The notes under the pieces are model-generated. The model made no database searches, had not been told where the DNA came from, and worked only from the letters and a program-made list of their open reading frames with translations. A DNA stretch of 64,000 bases, from positions 47,102,129 through 47,166,128 of the forward strand of contig CM060951.1 of the NCBI GenBank assembly GCA_030765055.1, given 5' to 3'. Both the position numbers and the translations under genes were made by a program. This document shows positions 1 through 15,595 of the stretch, piece by piece; within the stretch, counting starts at the first letter, position 1, and each line of letters opens with the position of its first letter. Source of the stretch: Mantis religiosa (lineage: Eukaryota > Arthropoda > Insecta > Mantodea > Mantidae).

Positions 1-418
1 ATGAAAATGACTGATGCTAATCCTATAATAAGAAAGAATTTTATTATCTGATCATGACCGTACAAAATTCCTATCCCTGCCATATTTAAAACGCGAGCGA
101 TGCAGCTTTTATCTTCACATACAACCAACATCCATCCATTCCACAGTTTTTAGGGAAGCTCCCCAGTCCCGAATATAGGGCAACTGTTGATTTTTAAAAA
201 ACACAGCAATTAACTATGGAGGCTTGTGGTGTGGGTAGTGTACACACAGAATCACGAATTTTCAGTGAAGCAGCTTCAACCTTAGAAAAAGGGAGCGCGC
301 CTAATTTCATTTCCGGGAAAGACCCACAAAGTTGGAAAGCGAGTTACTGGATTCGAAACTGTGGTTGCTGTTCCACGTGTATCAGGGTAAGATTTTAATG
401 CTTTAGGTATATTTAAAA
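1..418 (+). mobile_element. DNA transposon fragment, copy 1 (inverted partner at 56.3-57.8 kb)
   Basis: Bases 1-120 match the reverse complement of about 57646-57780, and bases 150-418 match the reverse complement of about 56256-56540. Shared landmarks include the block CCTATAATAAGAAAGAA and the block ACGCGAGCGATGCA. The two matching blocks are adjacent here but about 1.1 kb apart in the other copy, so this copy is internally deleted or the other carries an insertion. The element probably continues beyond the window edge. The encoded fragment suggests an IS630/Tc1-mariner-type transposon; that class is an inference. Confidence 0.65.
216..405 (+). pseudogene. Transposase N-terminal helix-turn-helix fragment (IS630/Tc1-mariner type)
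   Basis: The frame gives residues like GVGSVHTESRIFSEA followed by a proline/lysine-rich stretch. After a frameshift it continues as GKRVTGFETV. This resembles the helix-turn-helix plus 'SPRK...K-x-VTG-(L/I)-DDFD' linker seen at the N-terminus of a common insect transposase family. The copy at 56.3 kb gives a similar peptide (GAGSVHTVSRICNEAASSLE), so the region was once coding. A splice-donor-like AGGGTAAGAT follows near 388. The DDE catalytic domain is absent. The frameshift and the missing domain make it non-functional. Family assignment is by remembered motif only. Confidence 0.5.
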
Positions 419-420
419 AG

Positions 421-1370
421 AGCAACTTCGGTCAGATTGGCCGCTGACTCAGGGACCTCACGAATGCCATCGTACATGTTACCATCACCTCAGCTTGCTT
501 GGTCTACATATATAATTCCATAATTATATCGTAACCTAATCAGAAAAACCGGTTTGTTTTGACCTCAAAAAATTCATAAAGTATTTGGGATAGAATTTGC
601 ATTCCATGCTCCTTAAATGACAATATATCCTTTAGTATATCACCATGGATGTGGCAAAACCCTTGCACGCTGTGAAACTTCGTTTTCTCTTGAGCAAGTG
701 CATAGCATTTTAATGCCAACCGGAGGAATGCTGAAGTAGACGTAATTACTATGTGAGTAATTAAACACGGATGAACAACTACACCGTGGAGAAAATGACG
801 GTACTACACTTAGCCTTTGAAGACTCATTCTCGCACCTAACACAGGTCGACATCAGAGCAGATCGGAATTGAATTGCATTTCAAATGGCTCGGAGGGGAA
901 AAAACAAGGTCTTTTTCTGCATGCTTGTCCTTTTGACCATTAATAGGAGAGCGGAATGAAAATTGCATTACCGTACGTGGACAACATGCCTTTGTAATAC
1001 ATTCCGTTTCTTTGACTGGTGGACTGCAACTTCTCAAATAGGTGCAATAGCAAAGGAGGCCATAAACGAAGGAACAGTAACAGTTAAATGGATTCCTATC
1101 CCACTTAAGTTCCAACGTAAAACTTCTATAAATTGCCAATTTGGGATAAACAATCAGCAACTGTTATACAAACTGAAGAATACTTAATGAAGTGCAAGGA
1201 CTTTAATATAAAAAATAAAACATAATCTTCAATCATGGGGCTTAGCAACTGTTGCCAATTTCACCGCAATGTGCCCAACTTTGTAATTTTTTAGTTTATT
1301 TTCAACGTATAAATACAGTGACATGCTTAAAAGAGAGTTGAGGATAGTTGTCTGGTTAATAGTTGTCTGG
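421..1370. other. Unannotated AT-rich sequence
   Basis: No recognisable gene or repeat. Short overlapping frames on both strands have no motif. A direct repeat of TAGTTGTCTGGT sits at about 1347-1370, immediately before the microsatellite. Confidence 0.5.
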
Positions 1371-1969
<599 letters not shown>

Positions 1970-2127
1970 CACCTGTGTGATATGCCTGAGAAAATATACC
2001 TTCACTAGCGTTTTCATGTTTTTTATCCTTTGAGAGCACAAATCTTATGGCATACAATTTAGTGAGGACAACACCTTTCTGGTGGTACGATTATACCCAT
2101 GTTCTAATGGTAATGTTGCCGACCGCA

Positions 2128-2247
2128 TTGTTGCGAGGAAGCGCGGCCGACGAGCAGAAAGAGACAGATAGTGTAGCGCGGACATAAAGTGCTTGCTGAA
2201 ATAGATAAAGATAGCGCGGAGATAAAAGGCTTGCCGAAAGAGATAAC
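2128..2247. repeat. Short degenerate tandem repeat
   Basis: Two imperfect units of about 40 bp (2167-2209 and 2210-2247) share the order GATAG, AGCGCGGA, ATAAA, GGCTTGC and GA(A)AGATAA. A more degenerate third unit with AGCGCGG and GAAAGAGA precedes them at about 2138-2166. The repeat is GC-richer than its surroundings. The short antisense frame over it is probably not a gene. Confidence 0.7.
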
Positions 2248-2289
2248 ATTAGATAACTAGGAGGATCTAGTGCCATTTTTTTCATTCCA

Positions 2290-5200
2290 GAAATGAGTAG
2301 AGGTATACAAAATAAATCAAGACACGCTCAGTCGTAATCGGAACTGGGTGTGCATACAGCTGTGTTTTGAAAGTGAACTCCTGCTTGTGGACGGCGACCT
2401 TGAAGACTTTATTTGTGTATGTTACGTATTTCTGCTACTCTAAGGTTTAAGCAAGGTGTATTTCTACGGAAATAAAGAACATTTTCAATTTCTGAAAATT
2501 GGACTTTTAATTCTAGGAACCAACAAAGTCACAGTAATTTAACTCCCACAAAAGTACTTATCCTTTCATTTAAAATTACGAATGCTCTTCACGTACAAGT
2601 ACACACACAGTAATCGTTGTGGCTCTAAGACCATCAGGAAGTTGGCAACTGGCAGTCGTAACCATTAAGCCGCACCCTCACCAGGTAAGCGTTATCGCAA
2701 TAGAACTAGAATCTTCTGGATGCTTCGACATCTCGAACGTTCTATAAAGTTTCTACGGGTATGTAAGCGAGCGCCTCGCAATTATTGGAGGTCAGTCTTA
2801 CGGTTGTAGAAAGTGTCCTAGCCTGGTTTGAGTGACAAATTAGAATTGTGGAAAATAAGGACCGAATGGAATTAATTACTTCATCGTATAACTGCACAAC
2901 TGAAGCATGTTTGCATTTCATGATAAGTGCCGAAATTTTACCAGGCCACCACTCAAATAAGTATAATTAAGTGGACATAAAGAAATGAAGCATCTTTTGT
3001 CCTTTACAGTATACCACAGCACAGAATTAATATCAAAATTCAATTCTCAGAGCGTCGAGCATCAAATAAATGTTACCTACAATAATAACCATTTAGTAAA
3101 ATAAGAAACTCAGGTATGGAAATAAATTATTCGTTTTTTCTGGGGATTTTGCTCCTTATGGAAACAGTAGGTAATACATCAGTATAGGAAATATAATCAT
3201 ACTGGAATTATAATTTAACAATTAAAACCACAATCAATTTTATTATTATATTCCTCTGAAAGTGATAACAATTTATTTGACTTTTATACAACTGTGAATA
3301 ATATTTTCATGTATAAAGGACAATATAACTCAAACTTTAAATTGAGTTTCAAAACATAGATAACACTGAAAACCAAATCCGGTGCCACGACGAGTTTCAT
3401 AATAATAGCCAACCAGCAAGACAAACAAAACTTATTACATTAATGGATTACAATGTGAGGGCGTGAACCACAATGGACACCCAAAGCCAATTCTGATTAT
3501 TCCTGTCCGACAACTTTGTCTGGCACACAACCGATTGGACTCTTCGCCGTATCTCCAGCGTTCTAAAACACTAGCAACGTCTGTACTCTATTCAGAGCCT
3601 GATGACTGCAACACAAAATAACTGAAGAATTAGGCGGCAATTCAGGTAAAAAAAAAAATGAGTAAGAATAGTCCTATATCTTTCAGGATACGGTAAACAT
3701 AACAACGTAGGAAGCTATATATTCTTGATTCTTACTCAGATAAACTGAGAAAAAAGAGAAAATTTACTAAACAAAACACATCTTACTCTCATTATTAATG
3801 GCATGAATTATAAAAATACGCTTAATTCAATGCAGTATTTCATCTGTAGAACGAAACCGCTTTACAAATAACGCATGAATTCAAAGGTTATTTCAAAAGG
3901 GCTCCTGGGTCCTCAATCTTCCCCTTCCCACTCTGCAGTTCTACGTCCTATTTTCTCCACATTTCTCTTCAGCTCTTCCACTAAAACGAAAAGAAAATGA
4001 AGCAACTAAGGGAAGAGGCATGCCCCCAAGCATGTAAGAGTTCCGTATTCCAGAACTGCGGATGTCATTTCCATTCCTTTGAGTCCCACGCAGAATACCA
4101 CGCTTCAAGAAAAGAAAACAAAGAATACTTTAATTCCACAACGCCAATATTTATCTATTTGTACGTTATTAAAATGAGATTTCAAGCTCAGGAATCCTAA
4201 AAATAAGATTACAAAATTTTAAAAATCTTTCAAGAGGTTTAAGAATTTCATTCATTGAGTTTGGATTAGCAGATTTTCGGAGAAAACAGCTGGAAAAAGT
4301 GATAGGAATTTCTAAGTTAATATAGATGGCCTGCTCAATGAAATGAACATCTAGTAAAATACGTAAAATATGAAGCTATTAACAGTGAAGCAAACAAATA
4401 TATACAAATATAATAATTTCTAACTTAAGGCTTCACTAATCTTATAAGAAATAATGACACTTTTCTTATAAATTGTTCGGGATCGCAATTCCATGGAGAT
4501 TCTTCCACATAGTCAGCCGAAACCAACAAATGATAAAATGATAAATTATTTGTTAATGATATTTCTACCCTTAAAAATTAAAGTAAAAGACGATTATAAC
4601 TTTCAAACATTTACTTAGCATCCTTGGGTTAATAAATATTTTCAAACAAATTTTAAAGACTTTGGCATAACTTTAGTTCCTCAAAATAAATATAATACTA
4701 AAATTTATTGCATTTCTCTATAAAAGATAAAATTCCGAATATAAGAAATATGGTATTTATCAATTTAAGTGTTTCTATTATTATAAAGCTTTTATTGGAA
4801 AGTCAAAGCCTAATTTAGAAACCAGAACGAAAGAACATTTTCGTAATCTAAGTATAAACAGATTGACAAATCAGCTGTAGCAGATCACTTTTGGTCATTT
4901 ATCCACGAAATAAATTCAGAAGTTAACTAATAAAAACAATTAAATGGTCTGATAGATTTAAAGGTTTGGGAAAAGATATTCATTTCAAAAACCAAACATC
5001 ACGTAATGAATTTTGAAATACCGGCAGTCGATTCACCTTCATTTTCATGTTTTGGTATTACTAACAAGAACATATTAACATCTAGCGCTTGTAACGATGA
5101 CAACAGTTTTGTTGGTTCCAGCTGTTCGATTATCAACTTCAAGTAAACGAATATTATAAGGATTTAATTCATTTTGAGGGATTATATAAGAATCAAATTC

Positions 5201-5459
5201 TACATCTGTGAAATCTGAATATTCATAACTTCAGTATCATTTTCCATGAAATCGCGATTCTGAGCAATTCATAAGAAAAGTGGCATCATTTCCTATAAGA
5301 TAAGTGAAGTTTTGAGTTACACGTTATTATATTTGTATATATCCAGAAAGATATTAATTGTTACGAAACAATAAATTATTGAAATATATGCTTGACATTT
5401 TATTTACACCTGTATAAGTTTAAATGATATGAATATGTAATATATTCAAAAAATATTTA
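2290..5459. other. AT-rich sequence without recognised features
   Basis: No gene, SINE or coding relic recognised. At 2739-2746 there is a GAACGTTC palindrome that fits a heat-shock-element half-site pair, followed by TATAAAG, but no gene lies downstream. An A-run occurs near 3650. Confidence 0.45.
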
Positions 5460-6122
5460 ATGTCCAACTTTCCCGGTCCTCACCACCCTTGTCTTGTCAA
5501 GTCTCCTTTGTTCCATGCTCCTTTTAATGACATTCATCCACTTCTCTATAGGTCGCCCCTTCCTCCTTTGTCCTTCCATCTCCCATCCCAATATCTTCTT
5601 TCATTATGCATTCTTAAGACATGTCCACACCATCTTAGTCTTCTCTCTTCAATTATTTCCAAAACATTATTTTCGACTTTCATCATTTCCTTAATTGTGG
5701 TGTTATTTTCTCACTTCTTGATTTCCTGGCTGCTCGCCTACAGACATCCATTTCAGTTGCCAATGATTTATTCGCTTGCTGTCTACCAATTTCCAAAGTC
5801 TCTGATCCATATAACATGACACTATGTACCAATGCATTACATATTAATGTTTTGGTTTTCAGAAGGATATTTTTGCTCCACAACAGAGAGTTAAGTATTC
5901 CAATTACTCTTCTTCCATCTATTGTTCTCTTCCTGTTTCTGATGTAGTCGAACCATCACTTTCTGGTATTGATCCAAGATATTTGAATTCAGTTGTGACA
6001 TAATTTGACTTTCTTTTCTGTTTTATTTGATCATCTCTATCTAAATTAAGTTTTATGTATTCTGCTTTATTCATGTTTATCCGTTGACCCCATCTATAAT
6101 ATACTTTAATTAGGTTTATCAT
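5460..6122 (-). pseudogene. LINE reverse-transcriptase ORF, C-terminal part, decayed
   Basis: Read on the minus strand, the region gives the order typical of the end of a non-LTR retrotransposon ORF2. An EDT..MINLI...INMNKAEYI segment comes first, then TEFKYLGSIPESDGS. After a frameshift come LLKTKTLICNALVHSVMLYG and a SETLEIG/EMDVCRRAARKSR segment, and then ERRLRWCGHVLRMHNERR. This is the thumb and connector region downstream of the RT active site, so the catalytic YADD box itself is not present. Several frameshifts and stops show it is dead. The sequence differs from the three-copy LINE lineage elsewhere in the window and looks RTE-like; the clade name is an inference. Confidence 0.8.
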
Positions 6123-6153
6123 ACAAAAAGTATCCTCTGTATCTTGTGTAATT

Positions 6154-8829
<2,676 letters not shown>

Positions 8830-8962
8830 GAAAAGATGCACCGAGAAAATCCCAGAAAGTCCTCCGGAAAAGTCCCCGGTCCAGGAAGGTCGGCCGCGGG
8901 GATTGAACCTAGGACCTCATGAATACCAGAATGTTATTGCGACGCCATCTCGCTGGTTCGAA
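8830..8962 (-). mobile_element. tRNA-derived SINE, minus strand, distantly SINE-B-like
   Basis: On the minus strand a B-box-like GGTTCAATCCC (about 8900-8911) is preceded by an A-box-like GATGGCGTCGC (about 8937-8947). It is followed by CCGGGGACTTTTCCGG, which resembles the C/G-rich 'ttttctccggg' body of SINE-B at 32.9 kb. The copy is diverged and the 3' boundary is unclear. Confidence 0.5.
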
Positions 8963-11469
8963 AAGGTATATGCATGTCTTTATTGTGTCGGTATTATTCA
9001 AGCATACTTCTAATAAGGTAGTTAAATAGTCCAAGTCGTATACTGACAGGCTGTTAACAGCCAGAAGGTTTTTGCTGCGTACCCACCCAGGTTTTGGGTC
9101 TGACCGCAGGTTGATAATTGTGATATTTACAGGATGATGTGGTATTTTTTGTTGAGGAAATTTGTTGAGGTAGCTTTTTGCTCCTCTTTAATTTTGTACA
9201 GGATGCCAAACCGCTTTTTTGTTTACACCCTGGTGTTTTATTATTCTAAAGTGGGGTAAATTTTGTAGCCAAACAGCTCTTTTGGAGTTTTGGAATTTAG
9301 GTACTTAAATAAACTGCAGGTGTAGGCTTTTATAGGCGATTCCTAAATTAAGATATTTCCTCCATAATTGTTTCCCCTTTTGATCTTCAAAAGTACGCAG
9401 ACATAACATTTCACTAAACATTAAAGAGTCACCTCTTTCTGAACTACTGACATTTAATTTGGGTCAATATTGATTGCAGCATGGAACACGTGCCGTTCTC
9501 AATTCAATTGAACGAATTTATTTCTTATAGCAGGTGACTAGGCAACATGACAAAGCAAAGCAAAGCATTATCATGTATTTCAAACGTACGTGTTAGGAGT
9601 TCGTTTAGTACTGCAATCTTGCCACTACAGCGTTAGTTAAATTTTTAATTTTCCAAGTACTTCCCTTGTTACTCCTTGATAATTTCTTAAAATGTCAAAG
9701 CAGATCTCAAGTACCCTTCACATCCTCAGCCTGGCTGCTGCCATTTCCGGCGTTCTTGGAACACCCAGTGTACTTATAACGAAAGATTCACTGGAACTCC
9801 GATGCTTTCTTAGAATAAGCCTCACTTATGTTTTACAGCACTATCTATTTCCTAGAATTCGTATAACGTTAGCATGGAATTTTGTCCATTAACATTAAGC
9901 TCAGGTATATTAATACGTCACATTTTTCAGATTCCATGTGCAAAATATATTATTTAACCTTTTTATTTACCGTTGTTAAAATAGGAATATTATGTGTAGT
10001 TTATGTGCACTGTTAATTCTGCCATAGCAGCACAAAATAATAGGTATGTTGCCTGAGGCGTCAATATTTTCTGAACGTGTTATTGGGGCATACAGGTTAA
10101 CATTACACTCGAGCAATAATTCTTCCCAAAATTGCATCTCATGATAATGAAGATGAGGATGATGAAGTGGGCCTATTTAGTGAAAAAATTCTGTGTACGA
10201 TACACAGATGATTTCTATCACCACAACGCTTGAGTAGTATCATTTCTGGTATGACTATCTTCTTTTTAAAAGTAGGAAAGAAAAGCAATAAAACATTTTA
10301 GAAAGCACCTCTATACGGCACATTCACACGCCTCTTTTCCTACCTCTTTCATATTCTGAATTTGAATCACAGCACTGTGCTTTTTGCTTCATTTATTGCA
10401 TTCTACATTCAAACCTTCAAATACAGTAATCATCTAATTAGTTTCAACTCCAAAAGAAAATTCACCTCTTCTTTACTCATTTGTATATCATTTTAACCTC
10501 CTTTTGAAAATATATCTGGGGTACAGCAAACTTTGGCCTCTGATCATGCTTGATAAGAGTACAGAGTCACTCATCATAAGCATTAAATTTAAAACGTAAA
10601 ATCTGTGTGCAAGTTTGCTACCAGAATTCTGATAATTCCAACGCTGTATTTTCATAAGAGAAAAACTTCACCAATATTTCCCAAAGGCTGAAGTAAAACT
10701 CAGTGTACTGGCTATCCATGCATTTGTACAGAAATGCAAATGCTATAAAAGTAGAAAAAGTAGTTATTAGAATAACATAATTTAGAATATTCCTTTAAAT
10801 ATTTCTGTTTAGTGTTGTTGTTTATAGAATCCAAAGGGCAAAAGTAGACCTGTCCCATTTATAGCTCGGGATATGAATTTATAACATTAATTTATCTGTT
10901 CCTTTGATGGTAGCCACCCTATCTTGATTAACTATTAACTAGAAATTTCTTTCTTTCAGGATAGTGAGCAAACGACATACAAAATTAATTTTATTTCCCA
11001 AATGAATAGTGAAATGTATAATATTTCCAGAGTTATTCTTATCTAAAACTTGATAATGTATAAACATCTTTGTATATCTACATAATGTAAATGCAATAAG
11101 GTTACTAAATTACGACGAGATGACGAGAAAACCAAAAAGGCAATTACGCAAAATTGAAGCATAAATGACTAACCGTAAGTTAAGTAATATGCATATTCAT
11201 AATCTGAGAAATATAGTAAGTTGTTGTGCAGACTGATAATGCATATGCTGCACAAGTGTCATGTAATTGTAATCCACGTCTTGATTATTTCCATTGCCCC
11301 ACGTTCAGCCTATTTTGTTTGTTTACATCCCAGTATTCTCTAAGAGACAATAACGATCATGTGAAATAAGTTCCGTTGCCAGGATTTGTACATGCTAATT
11401 CCATTCACTTCGTTACCAAAAACTCAACCTGAGTGCAGCTCTTGAAGTACTGCGTTATATTACTACCAT
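8963..11469. other. AT-rich sequence without recognised features
   Basis: No gene recognised. A small AAAGC tandem run occurs at about 9548-9566. A 66-codon plus-strand frame at 9692 starts with a leucine/alanine-rich stretch that superficially resembles a signal peptide, but it stops without a recognisable mature protein. Confidence 0.45.
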
Positions 11470-11482
11470 AAACAGAATATAG

Positions 11483-11944
11483 TGTAATCTTAATTATATG
11501 ATGAAAACAGACAGAGATGTGAGCAAAAAGATTGCAACATTCCAAATGATTTGTGGAACAGTGCATAGAACTTTGAGAAATAAAACAAGAAGAGATACAA
11601 GATTAAAGTTCTGCAAAACAATGGCAGTCCCTGCACTACTTTATGGAAGTGAGGCATGGGTACTCACGAAGAAAATGAAAAGCCAAATTCAAAGTGCAGA
11701 GATGAACTTTTTAAGGAAAACAAAGGGATGCACAAGGTTGGATAGACTAAGGAATGAACACATAAAAAAGGAACTCAACGTAGGCTCGATAAGTAGCAAA
11801 ATTGAAAAATATCAAAAGGAATGGATGCAGCATATACAAAGAATGTCCGAAACAAAACTGCCTAAGATTGCATTCCAATATCAGCCACAAGGAAAGAGAG
11901 ATGTTGGTAAACTTAAAAAGAGATGGAAGGAGCAATTATTGTGA
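11483..11944 (+). pseudogene. LINE ORF2 C-terminal fragment
   Basis: An uninterrupted frame runs from the TSD junction (CNLNYMMKTDRD) to the stop at 11942. It covers the region after the RT active site: KIATFQMICGTVHRTLRNKT, then FCKTMAVPALLYGSEAWVL, then EMNFLRKTKGCTRLDRLRNE, and a final GKRDVGKLKKRWKEQLL. These blocks are shared with copies at 15.6-16.3 and 31.3-32.4 kb. Endonuclease and RT catalytic segments are missing because of 5' truncation, so it cannot retrotranspose on its own. The first Met near 11498 is not a real start. Confidence 0.85.
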
Positions 11945-11996
11945 GACGGAACGGGCACTCTGCCCATGCCGTGAAGTGAAGAAGAAGAAGAAGAAG
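11483..11996 (+). mobile_element. 5'-truncated LINE insertion with (GAA)n tail and 13-bp TSD
   Basis: The direct repeat AAACAGAATATAG occurs at 11470-11482 and 11997-12009 and is a perfect 13-bp target-site duplication. Between them lie the last 150 or so codons of a LINE ORF2, a short 3' UTR with CGGAACGGGCACTCTGCCC, and a GAA-type tail. The copy is truncated at its 5' end inside the ORF, which is typical of target-primed reverse transcription. The intact residual frame and perfect TSD indicate a fairly recent insertion. Confidence 0.88.
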
Positions 11997-12009
11997 AAAC
12001 AGAATATAG

Positions 12010-12649
12010 ATATAACAAAGGATTGTGCAGGTAAAATCGGTTCCATGTATTTCATATAATTTGAAAAGAAAAAAATGCATTAACCTTCCTTTCTTCAGAA
12101 CATTTAGTATCGTTGTAATTAAGTTGCAATCGCATACTTATACTTTACGCTATCCTAGATTAAGTGTGATGGTTGTTGCTGTTGCTTCTTACAAATGCCT
12201 GACAATGATTTATAGGCAGCTATATTTTCAAAAAGTTCTTTTGCACATAAATAAGCATAACACATTAAATAACAGCGAGTTCTCATTTTAGAGGAATACA
12301 TGCAGACCGACTCAACCAAAGATTCACCTTAATCATTCAAAGACCAATATACACTTAATCCAATATCAGTAGAAAGCTGCATACAAAACTGGATATGACT
12401 GAATCCATTACATATGCAACCAAGAACATAACGTCATCTGTCCCGACACCGCAGTTCACGGTGCGAATGAATGAAATTATGACTAGGAAGTCCTTAAAGT
12501 ATATAACGATTGATTTCTCAACAGGTTCACGCAAGGTGAACGTTCAAGTCCATATAACCTTAACAGTGACTCCTGCACAACTGAAGGGGCAAAATATGGA
12601 TAAATGTGTACCTACATTTTTGCCACTTGAACATGGTTACTAATAGTCA
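12010..12649. other. AT-rich sequence without recognised features
   Basis: Nothing recognised. An 82-codon frame at 12395-12643 lies directly upstream of the transposase relic and could be a decayed extension of it, but no transposase motif is visible in it. Confidence 0.4.
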
Positions 12650-13175
12650 CATGGAACCGCTGATATTTATCCTTAATGATGAGCCCTGGTTTCTACTATC
12701 AGGACTTGGTAGAAAGTAAGGTACTGTGCGACAGAAATCCTAACCAATTGTTCGAGAAACCTTCACACGACCAAAGATGGTCAAGTGATGCTCTATGATT
12801 GCGAAACGTATTAAAGTTTTAATATGGTTCTATGCCACAATCAACACAGATGTCTACTTAACCCCAACTAACGAAGAGAAGCGTAATTATTGCTTCCTTT
12901 AAACAGATATGGCAACATCTGAGAGGTCACTTACCCGTATTCAGCAGATGTTCACTGAAGATGATTGTTAGCCATCTCCGTCACCAGATTTGTTGATATG
13001 TGACATTTATTTATGAGTGATACTTGAACCCTAGTGTACGAACAAGAACTCCCATTCCATTGATGAAGTTAAATGCAACATCTGGAATTGCATCCGTAAT
13101 ATCACCCATGAGAAACTGACATGTACCTTAATGAACCTGTTAATAACTCTTAGAAGTGTCTACACAGGGTGGACG
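12650..13175 (+). pseudogene. Decayed Tc1/mariner-superfamily transposase
   Basis: Conceptual reading across several frames gives a DE-x-WF-type block, NDEPWFLLSGLGRK (about 12675-12715). A segment like NPNQLFEKPSHDQRWS follows, then TDMATSERSLTRIQQMF (about 12905-12955), then SPDLLICDIYL (about 12977-13010), then EVKCNIWNCIRNITHEKL (about 13062-13120). These match in order the first catalytic region, the middle DGA(T) region, the third 'SPDL.PCD' region and the C-terminal helix of an insect transposase family usually headed by a DUF4817 domain. Many stops and frameshifts make it inactive. No terminal inverted repeats identified. Assignment is by motif order from memory. Confidence 0.6.
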
Positions 13176-14017
13176 ATACAATTGGTTATGAAGCTACTTA
13201 TAGGAAACACTAATTTATTCATTTTATTCCATTGAATATTATTTAAAATCAATGAAGTAATATGGGCCAGTTTTTTCTGCCCAAATCTGTGTGTTGGGCT
13301 ACATATGCTAGCAGAAGGCGACATGCACTGGTATAAATGAGCAATTGCCGAATCAGTTGCCTAACCGCGAGTTTCAAATTTGTCCGAAGATATTATTTCC
13401 AACCTGAACATCATTGTTAGTGATAATTTTGTATGCATTTACTTTGCAATAAACGTTAAATACGAATATTAAATGTATCACGCCTGACACCTCAAGTGGG
13501 TGCCTAGGATGTCAAGTAAGGTCTTGAGATATTTTGCTCTGTTTTCTCACATTAAAACAACCTAAAAGTGCTTCTGTAAGATATGAAAATTGAATGCAGA
13601 TTAACATGAATCTTGCAGAGGTAAACCTGTCTTTATCCATATAATCAATTTATCAAAAGAGAAGTTGTGTCTGTTAAATTTGAATAGTTTTAAACAAGAA
13701 CAAGATGTTTAATTTTTATTTTTGGGTCATTTATTCGGATTTAAAATATATTTCAAAGTATGGAGAAGCTAAATAACAGCCCTTGAAGGCGAAGTGCTAG
13801 TGCTAATCTATAGTTTTGAAACAATAATGTTTAATGCTATTCAAGAGCGAAACATAGTGGTAGTCGTAATTTTTTATGTTCTACAAATGTTCTTCCGCGC
13901 AAATAAAAATTTTCCAGTGGATTCAGGAACAGCAAGTAAATCTAAGCTTCAATAGGCATTCAGCTGAAGATAGGACTTTTTCATACTTATGCATTAACGT
14001 TCGCAGGAGTTACGTAA
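13176..14017. other. AT-rich sequence without recognised features
   Basis: No recognised element. The sequence just downstream of 13176 may still be the decayed 3' end of the transposon. Confidence 0.4.
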
Positions 14018-14190
14018 GTCAGGAATGAATGAAATGGGCAAAATGATGCTCAAATTAGCCCAGGATTCGAGCTAACAGACATTAAACTTTCGGATAAGGG
14101 ATAACCGCTGAAGAAACGTTATCCTGTCCAGGATTCGAACTTAGGACTTCTTGAACGTGAGGTAAAAACGCTACTGCGTACGCTACAAGA
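14018..14190 (-). mobile_element. SINE-A copy, minus strand, diverged
   Basis: The body contains CAAAATGATGCTCAAATTAG (about 14038-14057), and the head contains GGATTCGAACTTAGGAC (about 14131-14147), the reverse complement of a B box. It aligns with SINE-A copies at 27.5 and 46.0 kb in the order body, B box, A box. The A-box region (GCTACTGCGTACGCTAC) is still recognisable. Confidence 0.75.
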
Positions 14191-14279
14191 GAAATATAGG
14201 AATTTTTAATAATCGCCAGCTACAAATAACGTGAAATACATCAACTGACAGCTATCAGAGGTCAGAGGTCAAATGTCAC

Positions 14280-14655
14280 GGTGCCGGCTAATTAATCTAG
14301 ATATCTGGGTTCGATTCTCCACTGAGGGTTAAACATCTCCTTGTAAGGGGGGGAGAGAAAATGAAAACTTTAAAAACCCTTCAGTTCACAGAACATAGAT
14401 ATCGTAGAAAAGGGTGAGGGAGGCAGACGACTTAGGTGTATCATTTTGCTAATTAACAAGCTGGAATTACAGGTTGGTGTCAACTGGTGGCATAACTCTC
14501 CCCTTAGGAGTTAGTTTAAAGTACTTCATGACGTTTCCCAATTATCAGGACTAAGAAAAACCTAAGAAAAAGTTAAGGTATATGGTACTGGTGGAATTTG
14601 AACTCGGGTCTCCCGTTCACGGGTACAAGCTTTAACGACCTTGCACCACCAGTGT
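14280..14655. mobile_element. Probable tRNA-like SINE heads, uncertain
   Basis: On the plus strand GGGTTCGATTC at about 14308-14318 is B-box-like. On the minus strand GAGTTCAAATTCC at about 14596-14608 is a second B-box-like motif, preceded (minus strand) by a long stem-like tRNA-like segment up to about 14650. They are probably two old SINE pieces in opposite orientation. Bodies could not be matched to the other families. Confidence 0.35.
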
Positions 14656-14659
14656 GGGC

Positions 14660-15551
14660 AACATCTGCACTAGAATAGGTCTTTTGGATCTGAAATACTT
14701 CCAGCTGATTTTTGTCGTCCTTAGGTTAGCTGAAAGTTCAACTAGAATATAGCATTATGAGATATTTCTTTGCTTTCTGAACGCCTTAGAAATAGACTAT
14801 AGCATTCAATGTGTAGTCAGAATCCACACATTTGAAGCGAAGCCCCTAATTGTTGTCGCTGTTTAAATAGGCCAAGCTGCCTGGGCTAGCGTCTCATTTA
14901 CCCTGCCGAAAACAAAGCACAACCTCCCTGGCTTCCAAACTTCCAGAGAGGTGTACAAAAAACGCCGTGGAGAGAATGTGGAAGTAAGATGCAAGCGGGT
15001 GGTGCCATTATACCACCCGAAAACAATGAACATCCGCCGCCTACATTTTTTATCCCTCACACATTCACAACAAGCCTTCTTTGTTCAGCTCTATCCGCGA
15101 ATCTCTGCTGTGCTTATGGCCGTGATTCTCAAACGCGGTAGCGATATGCCTTAGCCTTCCATTACACAATTCTCTACCAACATTTTGTGCATTCCAGTCG
15201 CCGATTTCATCAAGCTAAATAAACGCTAGCATTCTAATGTTCAATTTTTATAAAGGCATCTTGTCCAGTACATTATTACTCAGTTAAAGCTCTGTAAAAC
15301 TTATATATGACCTCTGAAATTTTAAGTTCCATCTTTTGTTGAACGTTTTAATTTAAAAACATTTAATTCTAAAACTTTATATAAAGACGATATTTAGTTC
15401 TTTGTTACATTTATTTCCTTCATCATTATGTCATATCGGACGATTGACATTGTGGTGAAACATCTCTTAAAAAGGATCACTTCTAATGCTTTATGGAGCA
15501 GTTGATTCACTAGATGTTTTACTTACTGGACTAGTGAAAAAATAATTCTTT
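14660..15551. other. Sequence without recognised features
   Basis: No recognised gene. A GC-richer patch at about 14860-15150 contains short frames on both strands but no motif. The 13-mer TTCTTTGTTACAT occurs at 15398 and again at 15546 beside the LINE insertion. Confidence 0.4.
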
Positions 15552-15560
15552 GTTACATTA

Positions 15561-15563
<3 letters not shown>

Positions 15564-15595
<32 letters not shown>

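Noticed and set aside
2690..2760. Heat-shock promoter (GAACGTTC plus TATAAAG)
   Set aside because: No gene follows, and a single palindrome of this size is expected by chance in 64 kb.
15398..15558. Direct repeat TTCTTTGTTACAT as a TSD of the LINE at 15.6 kb
   Set aside because: Both copies lie on the same side of the LINE. The real TSD is GTTACATTACAT on either side of the insert.
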